Shown here piece after piece: positions 43,003 through 51,873 of a stretch of DNA of 52,125 bases. Below the pieces are notes generated by a model that did no database searches, was not told the DNA's origin, and saw only the letters and a program-made list of their open reading frames with translations. The DNA lies in contig JAMPEU010000019.1 in assembly GCA_023664865.1 (NCBI GenBank), positions 1 to 52,125 of the forward strand. The letters are read 5' to 3'. The position numbers were made by a program, and so were the translations under genes. The stretch comes from Butyrivibrio sp. (GTDB lineage Bacteria; Bacillota; Clostridia; Lachnospirales; Lachnospiraceae). The stretch's first letter is position 1. Every line of letters starts with the position of its first letter.

Positions 43003-44009
43003 TTACTCATTCCTTCTATTGCATAAGCTACTGATTTATAATTACCGTCGTTGATAATCTTGGAAAGCCCCAAAGCGACGCTTTCCATCGGATGTTCGGA
43101 AATATTGACCTTAAGTCCTGTTCCCTTGCTCATAAGCTGCGCAAGCTTGCTTACCTGAGAGGCTCCGCCTGTAAGATATACGCCGTGCCTGTATATGTCG
43201 GCGGCAAGTTCGGGCGGCGTGCGCTCCAGAATAACTTTAATATTATCTATAATGGTATTAAAATGTTCTATCATGCACTCTTCTATCAACGATACCGGAA
43301 TCTCGCGCTCCACGGGAAGCCCGGTAACTATATCGCGCCCGTATACGACCGCGCCGCTCTTAGACGCCTGCAGCTCCGCTAAGGCAATCTTGACGTTTTC
43401 TGCGGTCTTTCCGCCTATCACAAGGCTGAATTCACGCCTGACTGCGCCTTTTATCGACTCGTCAAATTTTCTTCCGCCCACTTTGATAAGCTTGCTCAAA
43501 ACTATGCCACCAAGCGATAAAATCGATATCTCCGTGGTATCGAAACCGACGTTTACCACAAGGATGCCCTGGGAATTTTTTACATCAATTCCAAGCCCTA
43601 AGCCGTCAGCCACGGCTTTATCCACGACCATGACCTTCTTGGCTTTGACGTTGGATTCCTTGATGAGGTCCTTAAAGGCACGTTTCTCAACTTCCGTCAC
43701 GTCCCACGGCACTGCGATATAATAATCGGCAGGGCGGATGCTCCCTTTCATCAAATCCGCCATAAAATACTTAATCAGGTTCTCCATGTTCTGTATATCT
43801 GCAATGACTCCATTGGTCAACGGATATGTTATATGGATATTGTTCGGCGTCTTCTCATACATTTCAAACGCCGAATTGCCATATGCGAAAACATCCCTTT
43901 TGTTTTCAATGGCTATCATATTCTTCTCTACCAAAACACTGTCGTCGCTGCGGCTGTAAATTTTGATGTTGCTTGTTCCTAAATCAATTCCAAATGCGTT
44001 ATTCGCCAA
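42999..44009 (-). CDS. mreB: MreB/Mbl actin homologue
   Basis: 336 aa, TTG start at 44009 with AAGGGGGC 9 bp upstream. Actin-fold phosphate loops: GIDLGTSNIKIY at the N-terminus, VNVGFDTTEISIL and YLTGGASQVSKLAQ near the C-terminus. It organises the elongasome encoded downstream. Divergent from canonical MreB in loop sequences, so it may be one of several paralogues. Confidence 0.92.
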   Translation of the reverse strand: MANNAFGIDLGTSNIKIYSRSDDSVLVEKNMIAIENKRDVFAYGNSAFEMYEKTPNNIHITYPLTNGVIADIQNMENLIKYFMADLMKGSIRPADYYIAVPWDVTEVEKRAFKDLIKESNVKAKKVMVVDKAVADGLGLGIDVKNSQGILVVNVGFDTTEISILSLGGIVLSKLIKVGGRKFDESIKGAVRREFSLVIGGKTAENVKIALAELQASKSGAVVYGRDIVTGLPVEREIPVSLIEECMIEHFNTIIDNIKVILERTPPELAADIYRHGVYLTGGASQVSKLAQLMSKGTGLKVNISEHPMESVALGLSKIINDGNYKSVAYAIEGMSK

Positions 44010-44030
44010 GGTAAACTGCCCCCTTTTATG

Positions 44031-44735
44031 CTAAATTAGTTTGCTTTCCTTAAAGCTGAAATAATTGTTGTCACCTATAATGATATGGTCTAAGAGCGTA
44101 ACGTCAATGGTTTCCCCTATATCCGCAATCTTTTTCGTTATCTCGATGTCATTGCTGCTAGGAACCGGATTGCCGCCCGGATGGTTATGCAGCAGCATGA
44201 TATGCGACGCATGCGAACGGAATGCGCTTATATACACTTCTCTCGGTGATAAAAGGGAAGCGTTGGAAGTCCCCGTGGAAATCACTTCCTCTTCCAGCAA
44301 ATGCAGCCCTGAATCCAGCAAAAGCAGCAGGATATGCTCTACTTTCTCATGCCTGAGCCGTTCCATATAATAGTCGGCGACAGAATAAGGCTCCGTGAAT
44401 GTAAGGGATTTCTTAGCTTTAGTCTGCGACATCCTCGTACATATCTCCGCAAGCGCTTTAAGCTTGATGGCCTTAACTTTCCCTATGCCTTTAACTCCCA
44501 TCAGTTCAGACAGCGGGATATGGTATAGTCCGAGCAGCCCGTTGCCGTATGCGGCGGATACTTTAAGAATTTCCTCGCCCAGCTTACACGCGCTCATCTT
44601 GGAAGTGCCGGTTCTTAGGATAATCGCAAGCAATTCCGAATCCGTCAGTGCTTCCGCCCCATGGGAAATGAATTTCTCATATGGAAGGTTCTGCTTAATG
44701 CCATTATCATTGTTCTCATATTTTACCAGTTTCAT
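44031..44735 (-). CDS. radC: RadC family JAB/MPN protein
   Basis: 234 aa. N-terminal helix-hairpin-helix (GVKGIGKVKAIKLKALAE) and JAMM metal motif LLHNHPGGNPVPSSNDIEITK. RadC-mreB adjacency is conserved in Firmicutes. Not essential for repair in tested species; biochemical role uncertain. Confidence 0.95.
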   Translation of the reverse strand: MKLVKYENNDNGIKQNLPYEKFISHGAEALTDSELLAIILRTGTSKMSACKLGEEILKVSAAYGNGLLGLYHIPLSELMGVKGIGKVKAIKLKALAEICTRMSQTKAKKSLTFTEPYSVADYYMERLRHEKVEHILLLLLDSGLHLLEEEVISTGTSNASLLSPREVYISAFRSHASHIMLLHNHPGGNPVPSSNDIEITKKIADIGETIDVTLLDHIIIGDNNYFSFKESKLI

Positions 44736-44782
44736 TCAGTCTCTTTCCCGACAGCAGCTCTCTCCTTCTGCATGGGAAAACC

Positions 44783-45019
44783 CTAAATCATGCGATAAAT
44801 TATAATCGCCAGAATAACTCCTATAATGCTGGCAACCGTTATCTTGATTGAGAGTCCGAAGGTAATGCACAATATGCCTAAGTCTAAAACAATCGGGGAT
44901 GACAAGCCGAATGTCTGTCCGTAATTCAGCCATGCGACAGGCAGGATATTGCCGATAAAACCGCCTATTACGATGCCTGCCAATATTAATAAAAAGCACG
45001 CCCAGTTGTTTTTACTCAT
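44783..45019 (-). CDS. DUF4321 small membrane protein
   Basis: 78 aa from ATG 45019, with GGGAGGTAAC upstream; a longer frame to 45100 lacks a site. Two hydrophobic helices (WACFLLILAGIVIGGFIGNIL and IKITVASIIGVILAIIIY). Small DUF4321 proteins are commonly encoded before radC/mreB in Clostridia. Function unknown. Confidence 0.82.
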   Translation of the reverse strand: MSKNNWACFLLILAGIVIGGFIGNILPVAWLNYGQTFGLSSPIVLDLGILCITFGLSIKITVASIIGVILAIIIYRMI

Positions 45020-45117
45020 AGTTACCTCCCATAAACATACACTGTTTATTTTATCACAATCTTTTTTTGATGTATACAAAATTTGGAAAAAAACTTTCAT
45101 GTTGTAACAGTGCCATG

Positions 45118-45303
45118 TTACTGTTCACAGTCATATATGGCATGAACACATATATTTCCATAAGTGGCACGCTCCCGCTCCGTGAAAAATCGCAACGGTA
45201 CTAAGTTCAAAAGCTAAAAAACAGCTTTTTCACTAAGTACCGGCGTTTTTCAAGGACCACTTACGGAAATATATGTGTTCATGCCCCAAGACTGTGAATA
45301 ATA
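45118..45303. repeat. Family A hairpin repeat, copy A2
   Basis: Outermost TTACTGTTCACAGTC / GACTGTGAATAATAA, then GGCATGAACACATATATTTCC / GGAAATATATGTGTTCATGCC, then the conserved core with GGTACTAAGTTCAAAAGCT and AGCTTTTTCACTAAGTACC. The 386-bp gap between the DUF4321 gene and the exporter permease contains little else; the remaining about 100 bp (45304-45405) shows nothing recognisable. Confidence 0.8.
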
Positions 45304-45405
45304 ATGCTCCTAAGAATGGAAGGCTGAACCGTTACAATTCTACACAGGTGGTAGTAACATATGTGTCCCTGCCTCTTGCAAATTGAATAAAATAAATGTA
45401 ATTTT

Positions 45406-46200
45406 TTACATGCGTGCTTCCATCAGGTTGCTTGAAGAGTATCTTCTCAGTCCCCTATAAAACACAAAGGCGGCTATCGCTGAGAGTAAAACTGCGTATC
45501 CAAGTACAATAAGCAGGCTTTTTATATTGAAATCCAGTATTGTATGCACGGGCAGATATATCGACATGCCTACCGGGATAAGCAGATACATCATGAATCT
45601 GACCGCGCCCTTAAAGATGCCATCCGGATAGGTGGAAAAGCTGATAAATATATTAATCATATTGTTGCCGAAAATTTCCGCCCTGATAAACCAGAAGGAC
45701 AGGCTTCCCATCAGCAGCGCAAACGCCGTTACTATCACTGCTCCCGTTATGGTGAAAACGCAAAACAGCACGAACTTAAGCGGGCTGAATGAAAATATGC
45801 ACACAACTACGATTCCATAGAGCAAATCCCCGATTGCCGAAGTATTGCTCGATGATGTTATGACGCTCAAAAGCACATTTTTAGGCTGTACCAGATAGGT
45901 GTCCAGCTTGCCGTTTATTATAAGGGATGGCAGCGCAAACGCTCTGGCAAATAGGATTCGCGCAAGCCCGTAACTGCTTGAGGCAAGCCCCCACAAAAGC
46001 ATGACGTCGTTAAGCGTATAGCCGCCGATATCTTCCTTTATCCTAAACAAAATGCCCCATTGTATTATGAACGTGGCGTTATTAATCATCATAAAGCAGA
46101 TATTTGTTAAAAACGTAACCTTATTTATCATTTCACGCATTATATTATATTTGATTGAAAGCGCGCATACCTTTATCTGATTTTTAACCGCCGTTGACAT
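45406..46200 (-). CDS. ABC-2 type transporter permease, second subunit
   Basis: 264 aa, six hydrophobic segments, no extracellular loop domain; the DUF990/ABC-2-like pattern with NGKLDTYLVQPKNVLLSV after TM3. GGGGGC upstream, and its ATG overlaps the previous permease's end by 17 bp. It forms a heterodimeric exporter with the next two genes. Substrate unknown. Confidence 0.88.
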   Translation of the reverse strand: MSTAVKNQIKVCALSIKYNIMREMINKVTFLTNICFMMINNATFIIQWGILFRIKEDIGGYTLNDVMLLWGLASSSYGLARILFARAFALPSLIINGKLDTYLVQPKNVLLSVITSSSNTSAIGDLLYGIVVVCIFSFSPLKFVLFCVFTITGAVIVTAFALLMGSLSFWFIRAEIFGNNMINIFISFSTYPDGIFKGAVRFMMYLLIPVGMSIYLPVHTILDFNIKSLLIVLGYAVLLSAIAAFVFYRGLRRYSSSNLMEARM

Positions 46201-46975
46201 AGAGTTTCTTAGCCCCCTTTCCGTAAAGAAAAAACATAAACATAAAGCCTGCCGCCAGATATATTACCTGGGCTGAAGTTATCTCAAGAAATTTCTCCGG
46301 ACTAAAATCAACAAACAGCTTTGCCGGACCGTAACAAACTGTATAAATCGGCGTCAGTTTAAAAAACGGCTGCAAAAATGCGGGAAAAATTTCTATTGGA
46401 AATAATGTTCCTACTATCAAAAGAGTCTTATTGTATAACCACTGGAAAGGATTAGAGTCCTCTATCCAGAAGGAAATCAAGCTGATTGAGAGCTTAAAGA
46501 CCGCATTGATGGTAATTCCAAGCAGCAGGCTTATGCTGCCTGCGGCAAGTCCGACTATACTAAGCCCCGGAATCCTTCCCACCATAAAAACCCCCATTCC
46601 TACGCAGAACACAGCGTACATCGGCATTTTTATACTGCACTCACCCATATATTTTGACAAAATATATAAGGCGTAATGGTATGGCTTATTGACATGATAT
46701 GCTATATTGCCGCACCTTATATCTTCCGCCGCCTGCCATGTTATACTCGCTGAGCTGCCGCCGTGCCACATCATTTCGGTAATCATGACATACCAAATCA
46801 TCTGAACTTTGGTATATCCTGCTATCAGCCTGCCAGGATCGTCATATATGTAGTCCCAGAGCCTTATGAAAATAAAGATAAATATAAAATAACTGATAAA
46901 TCCCATGACAATATTTGCCGCATATTGCAGGTTTTCAATTAATACGGATTTGTAGATTACGAAATATTTTTTCAT
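46184..46975 (-). CDS. ABC-2 type transporter permease, first subunit
   Basis: 263 aa, six hydrophobic segments; DIRCGNIAYHVNKPYHYALYIL is the paralogous equivalent of the QP-loop segment in the partner. AGGAAAGG precedes ATG 46975. Separated from the ATPase gene by 309 bp that contain family A copy A3. Confidence 0.88.
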   Translation of the reverse strand: MKKYFVIYKSVLIENLQYAANIVMGFISYFIFIFIFIRLWDYIYDDPGRLIAGYTKVQMIWYVMITEMMWHGGSSASITWQAAEDIRCGNIAYHVNKPYHYALYILSKYMGECSIKMPMYAVFCVGMGVFMVGRIPGLSIVGLAAGSISLLLGITINAVFKLSISLISFWIEDSNPFQWLYNKTLLIVGTLFPIEIFPAFLQPFFKLTPIYTVCYGPAKLFVDFSPEKFLEITSAQVIYLAAGFMFMFFLYGKGAKKLYVNGG

Positions 46976-47071
46976 AATACGGTGCCTTTCCTTTCGTTTG
47001 AGTTCATAATGATTAAACTTTTACTTGCGGCTACGTTGTACAATACATACATATATACAACTCATGCCGTG

Positions 47072-47259
47072 GTTACTGTTCACATTCACGTATGGCATGA
47101 ACTCATATGTTTCCATGAGTAGCACGCTCTCGCTCCATGCAAAACGCAGCGGTACTAAGCTCAAAAGCCGCTTTGCGTCTTTTTCACTAAGAACCGGCGT
47201 TTTACAAGGACCACTCACGAAAACATATGAGTTCATGCCCCTAGGCTGTGAATAGTAAC
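47072..47259. repeat. Family A hairpin repeat, copy A3
   Basis: Outermost GTTACTgTTCACA / TGTGAAtAGTAAC, then GGCATGAACTCATATGTTT / AAACATATGAGTTCATGCC, then the core GGTACTAAGCTCAAAAGC ... TCACTAAGAACCGGCG. It is inserted between the ATPase gene and its permeases, which must still be expressed together. Confidence 0.8.
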
Positions 47260-47284
47260 ATGCCGTGAAATAATGAATTTTCAA

Positions 47285-48124
47285 TTATCTTGACTTATAA
47301 ATATGTGTAATGATATCTTCAAGTGGGATATCTGAAATATTGACGTCTTTCATATTATCTGCATCAATATTGTTACTCAGGTAATTGTGTTTAAGGTTCA
47401 GCATGGAATCGTCTAACACAATCTGTCCGTGGTTTACGATGATAATGCGTTTACATAACTTCTCGATATCTCCTACATCATGGCTGGTAAGGAAAATCGT
47501 GGTATTAAACTCTTTGTTCATTTGTTGTATTAGTTGCCTGATATTTTCCTTAACCACAGGGTCAAGACCTATCGTGGGTTCGTCTAAAAACAAAATTCTA
47601 GGTCTGTGTATAAGCGAAGCCGCGATTTCACAACGTATGCGCTGCCCTAATGAAAGATTACGCACGGGAGTATTTATAAATGAACCAAGCTCGAAGATGT
47701 CCGTAAACTCGTCAATCCGCGCGGCAGTCTCTTCATCAGAAAGATCATAAATCGCGCCAAAAAAACGGAAATTGTCATACGGCGTTAAATGAGTCCACAA
47801 CTGTTCTTTCTGCCCGAATACAGTCCCTATTTCGTAAGAAAGCTTTTTCCTTTGTTTCACGGGATTAATGCCGAGAACTTCAATATTTCCACTGTCAGGA
47901 TAAAGAATACCTGTCAGCATCTTAATGGTGGTGCTTTTTCCCGCTCCGTTTGGACCGATAAATGCGAGCATTTCGCCTTCATCAACGTCGAAGGACAGCT
48001 TATCGACCGCCCTTATTTCTTCAGTTTTAGGTTTCACTATCGCCCTGAGACTTCCTTTCATTCCCTTTTCTTTCTGCCTTACCAGAAAGGTTTTAGACAA
48101 ATCCTCTACCGTGATTGCCTTCAT
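47285..48124 (-). CDS. ABC transporter ATP-binding protein (ABC-2 exporter)
   Basis: 279 aa from ATG 48124, with GAGGAGGG 8 bp upstream. Walker A GPNGAGKSTT, signature LSLGQRIRCE, Walker B ILFLDEPTIGLD and switch LTSHDVGD. N-terminal TFLVRQKEKGMKGSL loop typical of the DUF990-associated exporters. First gene of the exporter operon, behind a leader peptide and attenuator-like hairpins. Confidence 0.93.
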   Translation of the reverse strand: MKAITVEDLSKTFLVRQKEKGMKGSLRAIVKPKTEEIRAVDKLSFDVDEGEMLAFIGPNGAGKSTTIKMLTGILYPDSGNIEVLGINPVKQRKKLSYEIGTVFGQKEQLWTHLTPYDNFRFFGAIYDLSDEETAARIDEFTDIFELGSFINTPVRNLSLGQRIRCEIAASLIHRPRILFLDEPTIGLDPVVKENIRQLIQQMNKEFNTTIFLTSHDVGDIEKLCKRIIIVNHGQIVLDDSMLNLKHNYLSNNIDADNMKDVNISDIPLEDIITHIYKSR

Positions 48125-48150
48125 AATAATCCCTCCTCGCATTTTTCTAT

Positions 48151-48202
48151 AAAAAAAGAACCGCTATGTTACATACACTTGTGTGCATATACCATGCGGT
48201 TC
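48151..48202 (-). terminator. Attenuator-type terminator before the ABC ATPase
   Basis: On the minus strand GAACCGC...GCGGTTC with a long imperfect internal stem (ATATGCACAC/GTGTATGT) and seven T. It lies 27 bp upstream of the ATPase ATG, so it can only make sense as a conditional terminator of this operon or as the end of the leader RNA. Confidence 0.78.
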
Positions 48203-48261
48203 AAATTATAGCCCTGATTACCGCATAGCCGAATAAGACTTACTTATCTTACGGCCATGCG
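48194..48261 (-). promoter_or_regulatory. Antiterminator / anti-antiterminator hairpins
   Basis: CGCATGGCCG (48252-48261) pairs with CGGCTATGCG (48222-48231) as a first hairpin. The 3' arm of that hairpin, ATGCGGT (48220-48226), can instead pair with ACCGCAT (48194-48200), which is the 5' arm of the terminator. The two pairings exclude each other, as in a classic attenuator. Confidence 0.65.
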
Positions 48262-48282
48262 TATTCCCGAAATCAATCGGAT

Positions 48283-48363
48283 TTAGGTAGTAACCGTAAT
48301 AGAAAGTCTTAGCTGGACCTGCATAATCATAATGGACTGCATATTATTTCTTCTATTACTCAT
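48283..48363 (-). CDS. Leader peptide of the ABC exporter attenuator
   Basis: 26-codon ORF, ATG 48361-48363, CGAGGGA 5-6 bp upstream. The sequence starts MSNRRNNMQS and ends LRLSITVTT. The stop lies about 22 nt before the first attenuator hairpin, so a ribosome held at the end of the leader would cover or crowd that hairpin's 5' side. No run of one amino acid is evident, which points to drug- or nascent-peptide-type stalling rather than amino-acid sensing. Too short for standard ORF callers; existence is inferred from start, site, position and structure. Confidence 0.55.
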   Translation of the reverse strand: MSNRRNNMQSIMIMQVQLRLSITVTT

Positions 48364-48407
48364 AATTTTCCCTCGTTAAAATTTGAAATTTCTATAAAAT
48401 TTCAGAT

Positions 48408-48436
48408 AGAATATCACAGTATTGACAATAAATCAA
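48408..48436 (-). promoter_or_regulatory. Promoter of the leader peptide / ABC exporter operon
   Basis: On the minus strand TTGATT (48431-48436), 17-bp spacer, TATTCT (48408-48413); four of six consensus bases at each box. About 45 bp upstream of the leader ATG. Confidence 0.55.
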
Positions 48437-48549
48437 GAGATTTTTGGAAATTAATCTAAATTATCAAGATAATTGAAATAAGTAATAATAGTTCAGGCTA
48501 TGTCGCCCAAAGACTGTGAATTGTTTATGCTATTTATATGTTAAGCTGC

Positions 48550-49587
48550 TCAGACGCAATATTCTTCCGCATACTTTCCGGCACTCTCCAACGCTATATC
48601 AAACTTCTCCGCACACTTTTGTACGATGGTTTCCTTGGATAGCCCTAATTCCTGGTATGTTTGAATTAGTATGCGTATACCCTTTTCCATGCCAGCCGCT
48701 ATACCCTCAGATTTTCCAGCCTCATATCCTTCAAGTCTCATATCCTCAAATGCTTTGCACATATCGTATCTCTCCTCTCCATTTTCTTCCGTTTTAAATT
48801 TATCTGGTATCTTTACATTCGCTACAACCTCAAGCATATCTCTTGTTTCGCTGTCTATATTGCTGTATGCTTCTTTGTTCTTTTCCATAACTTCTTTAAG
48901 TTTTTCCTTGTCCTTTGAATACCTGACCGCTTCAAACACCTGCCGCAGTCCTGTGCGGTATTCATTGAAAGTATCATGCTCTTGACAATCGTATAGGTTC
49001 AGTTTGTAGTTAGTTACATATTCCTTAAGTTCGTCGTCGATATCAAGAAGGTCATGCAGACACCTTGCTCCGTCCCACTTATGCTCGTCCCCGAAGTATA
49101 CTACAAGCGTAATAATGGGCGCAAACTTTTCATCTTTCTTTATTCCTGAAAGGTACTCGTTCTTATCCTTTAAATCGCCTTTCGCTGTATGTAACCGTTG
49201 TTTCTGTTTCCACTGCTTGCGGTATCCAACGCTCTCCGAAAGCATGTTTCTCAGCACCATCTGGTAATCAACGTAATTCTGGTTCTCTACCACAAGTATG
49301 TGGAGTTTCCTGCCTTTCCAGACGCGCGCCTTGTCCACGACCGTCCTGATGCTTTCGCTTTCGGGTTTTGGTCTTCTGCTTTTCCCCTTACGGCTCTCCC
49401 TGCCGCCTTTACCTTCCAGCCATGCAACGTCTTCAATAATTCCCGTGCTTACAATCTGCGAGTCTTCCGGCTCCAGCTCTTCCGGCTTTACAATCTGTGT
49501 TCCTTTGAATAATGCTCCGTTTATCTGGTCTGCAAACCTTGCGTTGTCGTCCAGATAATCAAACTGATAATCGTCTTTTCTCCCCAT
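48550..49587 (-). CDS. Rpn family recombination-promoting nuclease/putative transposase, R1
   Basis: 345 aa. N-terminal DYQFDYLDDNARFADQINGALFKG, basic KSRRPKPESESIRTVVDKARVW, then the PD-(D/E)XK-like segment around KLHILVVENQNYVDYQMVLRNML and FAPIITLVVYFGDEHKWDGARCLHDLL, typical of Rpn (YhgA-like) nucleases. The C-terminus carries a short Gly/Glu unit (KSEGIAAGMEKG) followed by a helical end. GGGAGGAC precedes the ATG. Rpn proteins stimulate RecA-independent recombination in E. coli and are implicated in phage defence. Confidence 0.88.
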   Translation of the reverse strand: MGRKDDYQFDYLDDNARFADQINGALFKGTQIVKPEELEPEDSQIVSTGIIEDVAWLEGKGGRESRKGKSRRPKPESESIRTVVDKARVWKGRKLHILVVENQNYVDYQMVLRNMLSESVGYRKQWKQKQRLHTAKGDLKDKNEYLSGIKKDEKFAPIITLVVYFGDEHKWDGARCLHDLLDIDDELKEYVTNYKLNLYDCQEHDTFNEYRTGLRQVFEAVRYSKDKEKLKEVMEKNKEAYSNIDSETRDMLEVVANVKIPDKFKTEENGEERYDMCKAFEDMRLEGYEAGKSEGIAAGMEKGIRILIQTYQELGLSKETIVQKCAEKFDIALESAGKYAEEYCV

Positions 49588-49761
49588 CAGTCGTCCTCCC
49601 TTATTTTATTGTCCATATAAGGGATTCAGATTCCATGACGTGAAAAAAGATTTTCCAGAAATTAAGACTCCCAGATATGTTTTATTAATCATAGCATAGT
49701 TGTTGTAATTTTGTAAAGAGGGATTTTGAATTTATTTGCTAAAATTAAAAGGTATATGGAG

Positions 49762-49931
49762 CGTCAGCGGCACATAGGCTAACTGAAAAGGCACACTCTC
49801 GTTCCGTGGAAAATCGCAGCGGTACTAAGTTCAAAAGCCGCTTTGCGCCTTTTTCACTAAAGGACAAGCCCACTTTCAGTGGGCTGCATTTTCCAAGGAC
49901 CTTTTTAGTTAGCCTATGTGCCACTGATGCC
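49762..49931. repeat. Family A hairpin repeat, copy A4 (divergent arms)
   Basis: Arms GGCACATAGGCTAACTgAAAAGG / CCTTTTTAGTTAGCCTATGTGCC are unrelated to those of A1-A3 yet still complementary. The core GGTACTAAGTTCAAAAGC and TTTTTCACTAA is retained, with an extra AGCCCACTttcAGTGGGCT hairpin in place of the GTACC end. It lies in the 450-bp gap between R1 and R2; the rest of that gap is the duplicated R upstream region. Confidence 0.72.
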
Positions 49932-50037
49932 GACAACTGTAAATAATAATGAAAAAATATAACCATAAAAAATAATTGAAATAGATAATGATTCAGGCTG
50001 TTTCTCGCAGTGTTCCTATTCTATTGTTTTAAACTGC

Positions 50038-51135
50038 TCAGACGCAATATTCTTCCGCATACTTTCCAGCACTCTCCAACGCTATATCAAATTTCTCCGC
50101 ACATTTTTGTATGATGGTTTCCTTGGATAAGCCTAATTCATGACAAGTCTGAATTAATATGCGTATGCCTTCAGTTCTTCCAGCCGCTATACCCTCAGAC
50201 CTTCCAACGGCTATACCCTCAGACCTTCCAACGGCTATACCCTCCGTTCGTCCATCTGCTATGCCAGCCTCATATCCCTCAAGCCTCATATCTTCAAATG
50301 CTTTGCACATATCGTATCTCTCCTCTCCATTTTCTTCCGTTTTAAATTTATCTGGTATCCTTACATTCGCTACTACTTCAAGCATATCCTTTGTTTCGCT
50401 GTCTATATTGCTATATGCTTCTTTGTTCTCTTCCATGACCTTTTTAAGCATCTCCTTGTCCTTTGAATACCTGACCGCCTCAAATACCTGTCTTAAACCA
50501 GTGCGGTACTCGTTGAAAGTATCATGCTCCTGACAATCGTATAGGTTCAGTTTGTAGTTCGTCACGTATTCTTTTAATTCATCGTCAATGTCCAACAAGT
50601 CATGCAGACACCTTGCACCATCCCACTTATGCTCGTCTCCGAAGTATACCACAAGCGTAATAATGGGCGCAAACTTTTCATCCTTCTTTATTCCTGACAA
50701 ATACTCGTCCTTGCTTTGTAAGTCCCCCGTTGCTGCATGCAATCGCTTTTTCTGCTTCCACTGCTTACGGTATCCAACGCTCTCTGAAAGCATATTTCGC
50801 AACACCATCTGGTAATCGACATAGTTCTGGTTCTCCACTACTAGTATATGGAGTTTTCTGCCTTTCCAGATGCGCGCCTTGTCCACTACCGTCCTGATGC
50901 TTTCGATTTCGGATTTTTGCCTTCTGCTTTTTCCTTTACGGCTCTTCCTGCCGCTTTTTCCTTCCTGCCTTACATCACCGTCAATACTTCCCGTACTTAC
51001 AATCTGCGAGTCTTCCGGCTCCAGCTCTTCCGGTTTTACAACCTGTGTTCCTTTGAATAATGCTCCGTTTATCTGGTCTGCAAACCTTGCGTTGTCGTCC
51101 AGATAATCAAACTGATAATCGTCTTTTCTCCCCAT
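50038..51135 (-). CDS. Rpn family nuclease/putative transposase, R2
   Basis: 365 aa, very close to R1 over the nuclease part. It differs by an expanded C-terminal repeat: IADGRT, then EGIAVGRS, EGIAVGRS and EGIAAGRT before EGIRILIQ. Same start context (GGGAGGAT) and upstream sequence (CCATATAAGGGATTCAGATT) as R1, so the whole gene unit was duplicated. Confidence 0.88.
   Translation of the reverse strand: MGRKDDYQFDYLDDNARFADQINGALFKGTQVVKPEELEPEDSQIVSTGSIDGDVRQEGKSGRKSRKGKSRRQKSEIESIRTVVDKARIWKGRKLHILVVENQNYVDYQMVLRNMLSESVGYRKQWKQKKRLHAATGDLQSKDEYLSGIKKDEKFAPIITLVVYFGDEHKWDGARCLHDLLDIDDELKEYVTNYKLNLYDCQEHDTFNEYRTGLRQVFEAVRYSKDKEMLKKVMEENKEAYSNIDSETKDMLEVVANVRIPDKFKTEENGEERYDMCKAFEDMRLEGYEAGIADGRTEGIAVGRSEGIAVGRSEGIAAGRTEGIRILIQTCHELGLSKETIIQKCAEKFDIALESAGKYAEEYCV
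50171..50268 (-). repeat. 24-bp tandem repeats inside R2
   Basis: Four near-identical 24-bp units coding EGIA(V/A)GR(S/T)-type octapeptides. They stay in frame, so copy-number change alters protein length without disruption. Confidence 0.8.
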
Positions 51136-51320
51136 CAGTTATCCTCCCTTATTTTATTTGCCATATAAGGGATTCAGATTCCATGACGTGAAAAAAGATT
51201 TTCCAGAATTTAAGACTCCCAGATATGTTTTATTAATCATAACATAGTTGATGCAATTTTGTAAAGAGGGATTTGCAAAAAATTATCAAGATAATTGAAA
51301 TAAGTAATAATAGTCAGGCT

Positions 51321-51350
51321 ATGGCGGTATATGGTGGTATATGGCGGTAT
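51321..51350 (+). repeat. Short GGCGGTATAT-type triple repeat
   Basis: Three imperfect copies of (T/A)GG(C/T)GGTATAT in the gap between R3 and R2. The 282-bp gap otherwise matches the corresponding flanks of R1. Confidence 0.5.
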
Positions 51351-51418
51351 GGGAACATATGATTTTCCATGTCGCCTAAAGACTGTGAAGTGTTTATGCT
51401 ATTTATATGTTAAACTAC

Positions 51419-51858
51419 TCAGACACAATATTCTTCTGCATACTTTCCGGCACTCTCCAACGCTATATCAAACTTTTCCGCACATTTTTGTACGATGGTT
51501 TCCTTGGATAACCCCAATTCATGACAAGTCTGAATTAATATGCGTATGCCTTCAGTTCTTCCAGCCTCTATACCCTCAGACCTTCCAACGGCTATACCCT
51601 CCGATTTTCCAGCCTCATATCCTTCAAGTCTCATATCCTCAAATGCTTTGCACATATCGTATCTCTCCTCTCCATTTTCTTCCGTTTTAAATTTATCTGG
51701 TATCTTTACATTCGCTACAACCTCAAGCATGTCCTTTGTTTCGCTGTCTATATTGCTATATGCTTCTTTGTTCTCTTCCATGACTTTCTCAAGCATCTCC
51801 TTGTCCTTTGAATACCTGCCTTAAACCGGTGCGGTATTCGTTGAAAGTATCATGCTCC
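51419..51858 (-). pseudogene. Decayed Rpn family gene, R3
   Basis: The C-terminal third is intact (MLEKVMEENKEAYSNID to the end, with two repeat units EGIAVGRS, EGIEAGRT). Upstream, 17 bp present in R2 between two AATACCTG copies is missing (single AATACCTG left at 51811-51818), which breaks the frame. Homology stops at about 51858, directly next to the 3' end of R4. The nuclease core and start codon are gone. Confidence 0.85.
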
Positions 51859-51873
51859 TTCTGGACTTACTAC

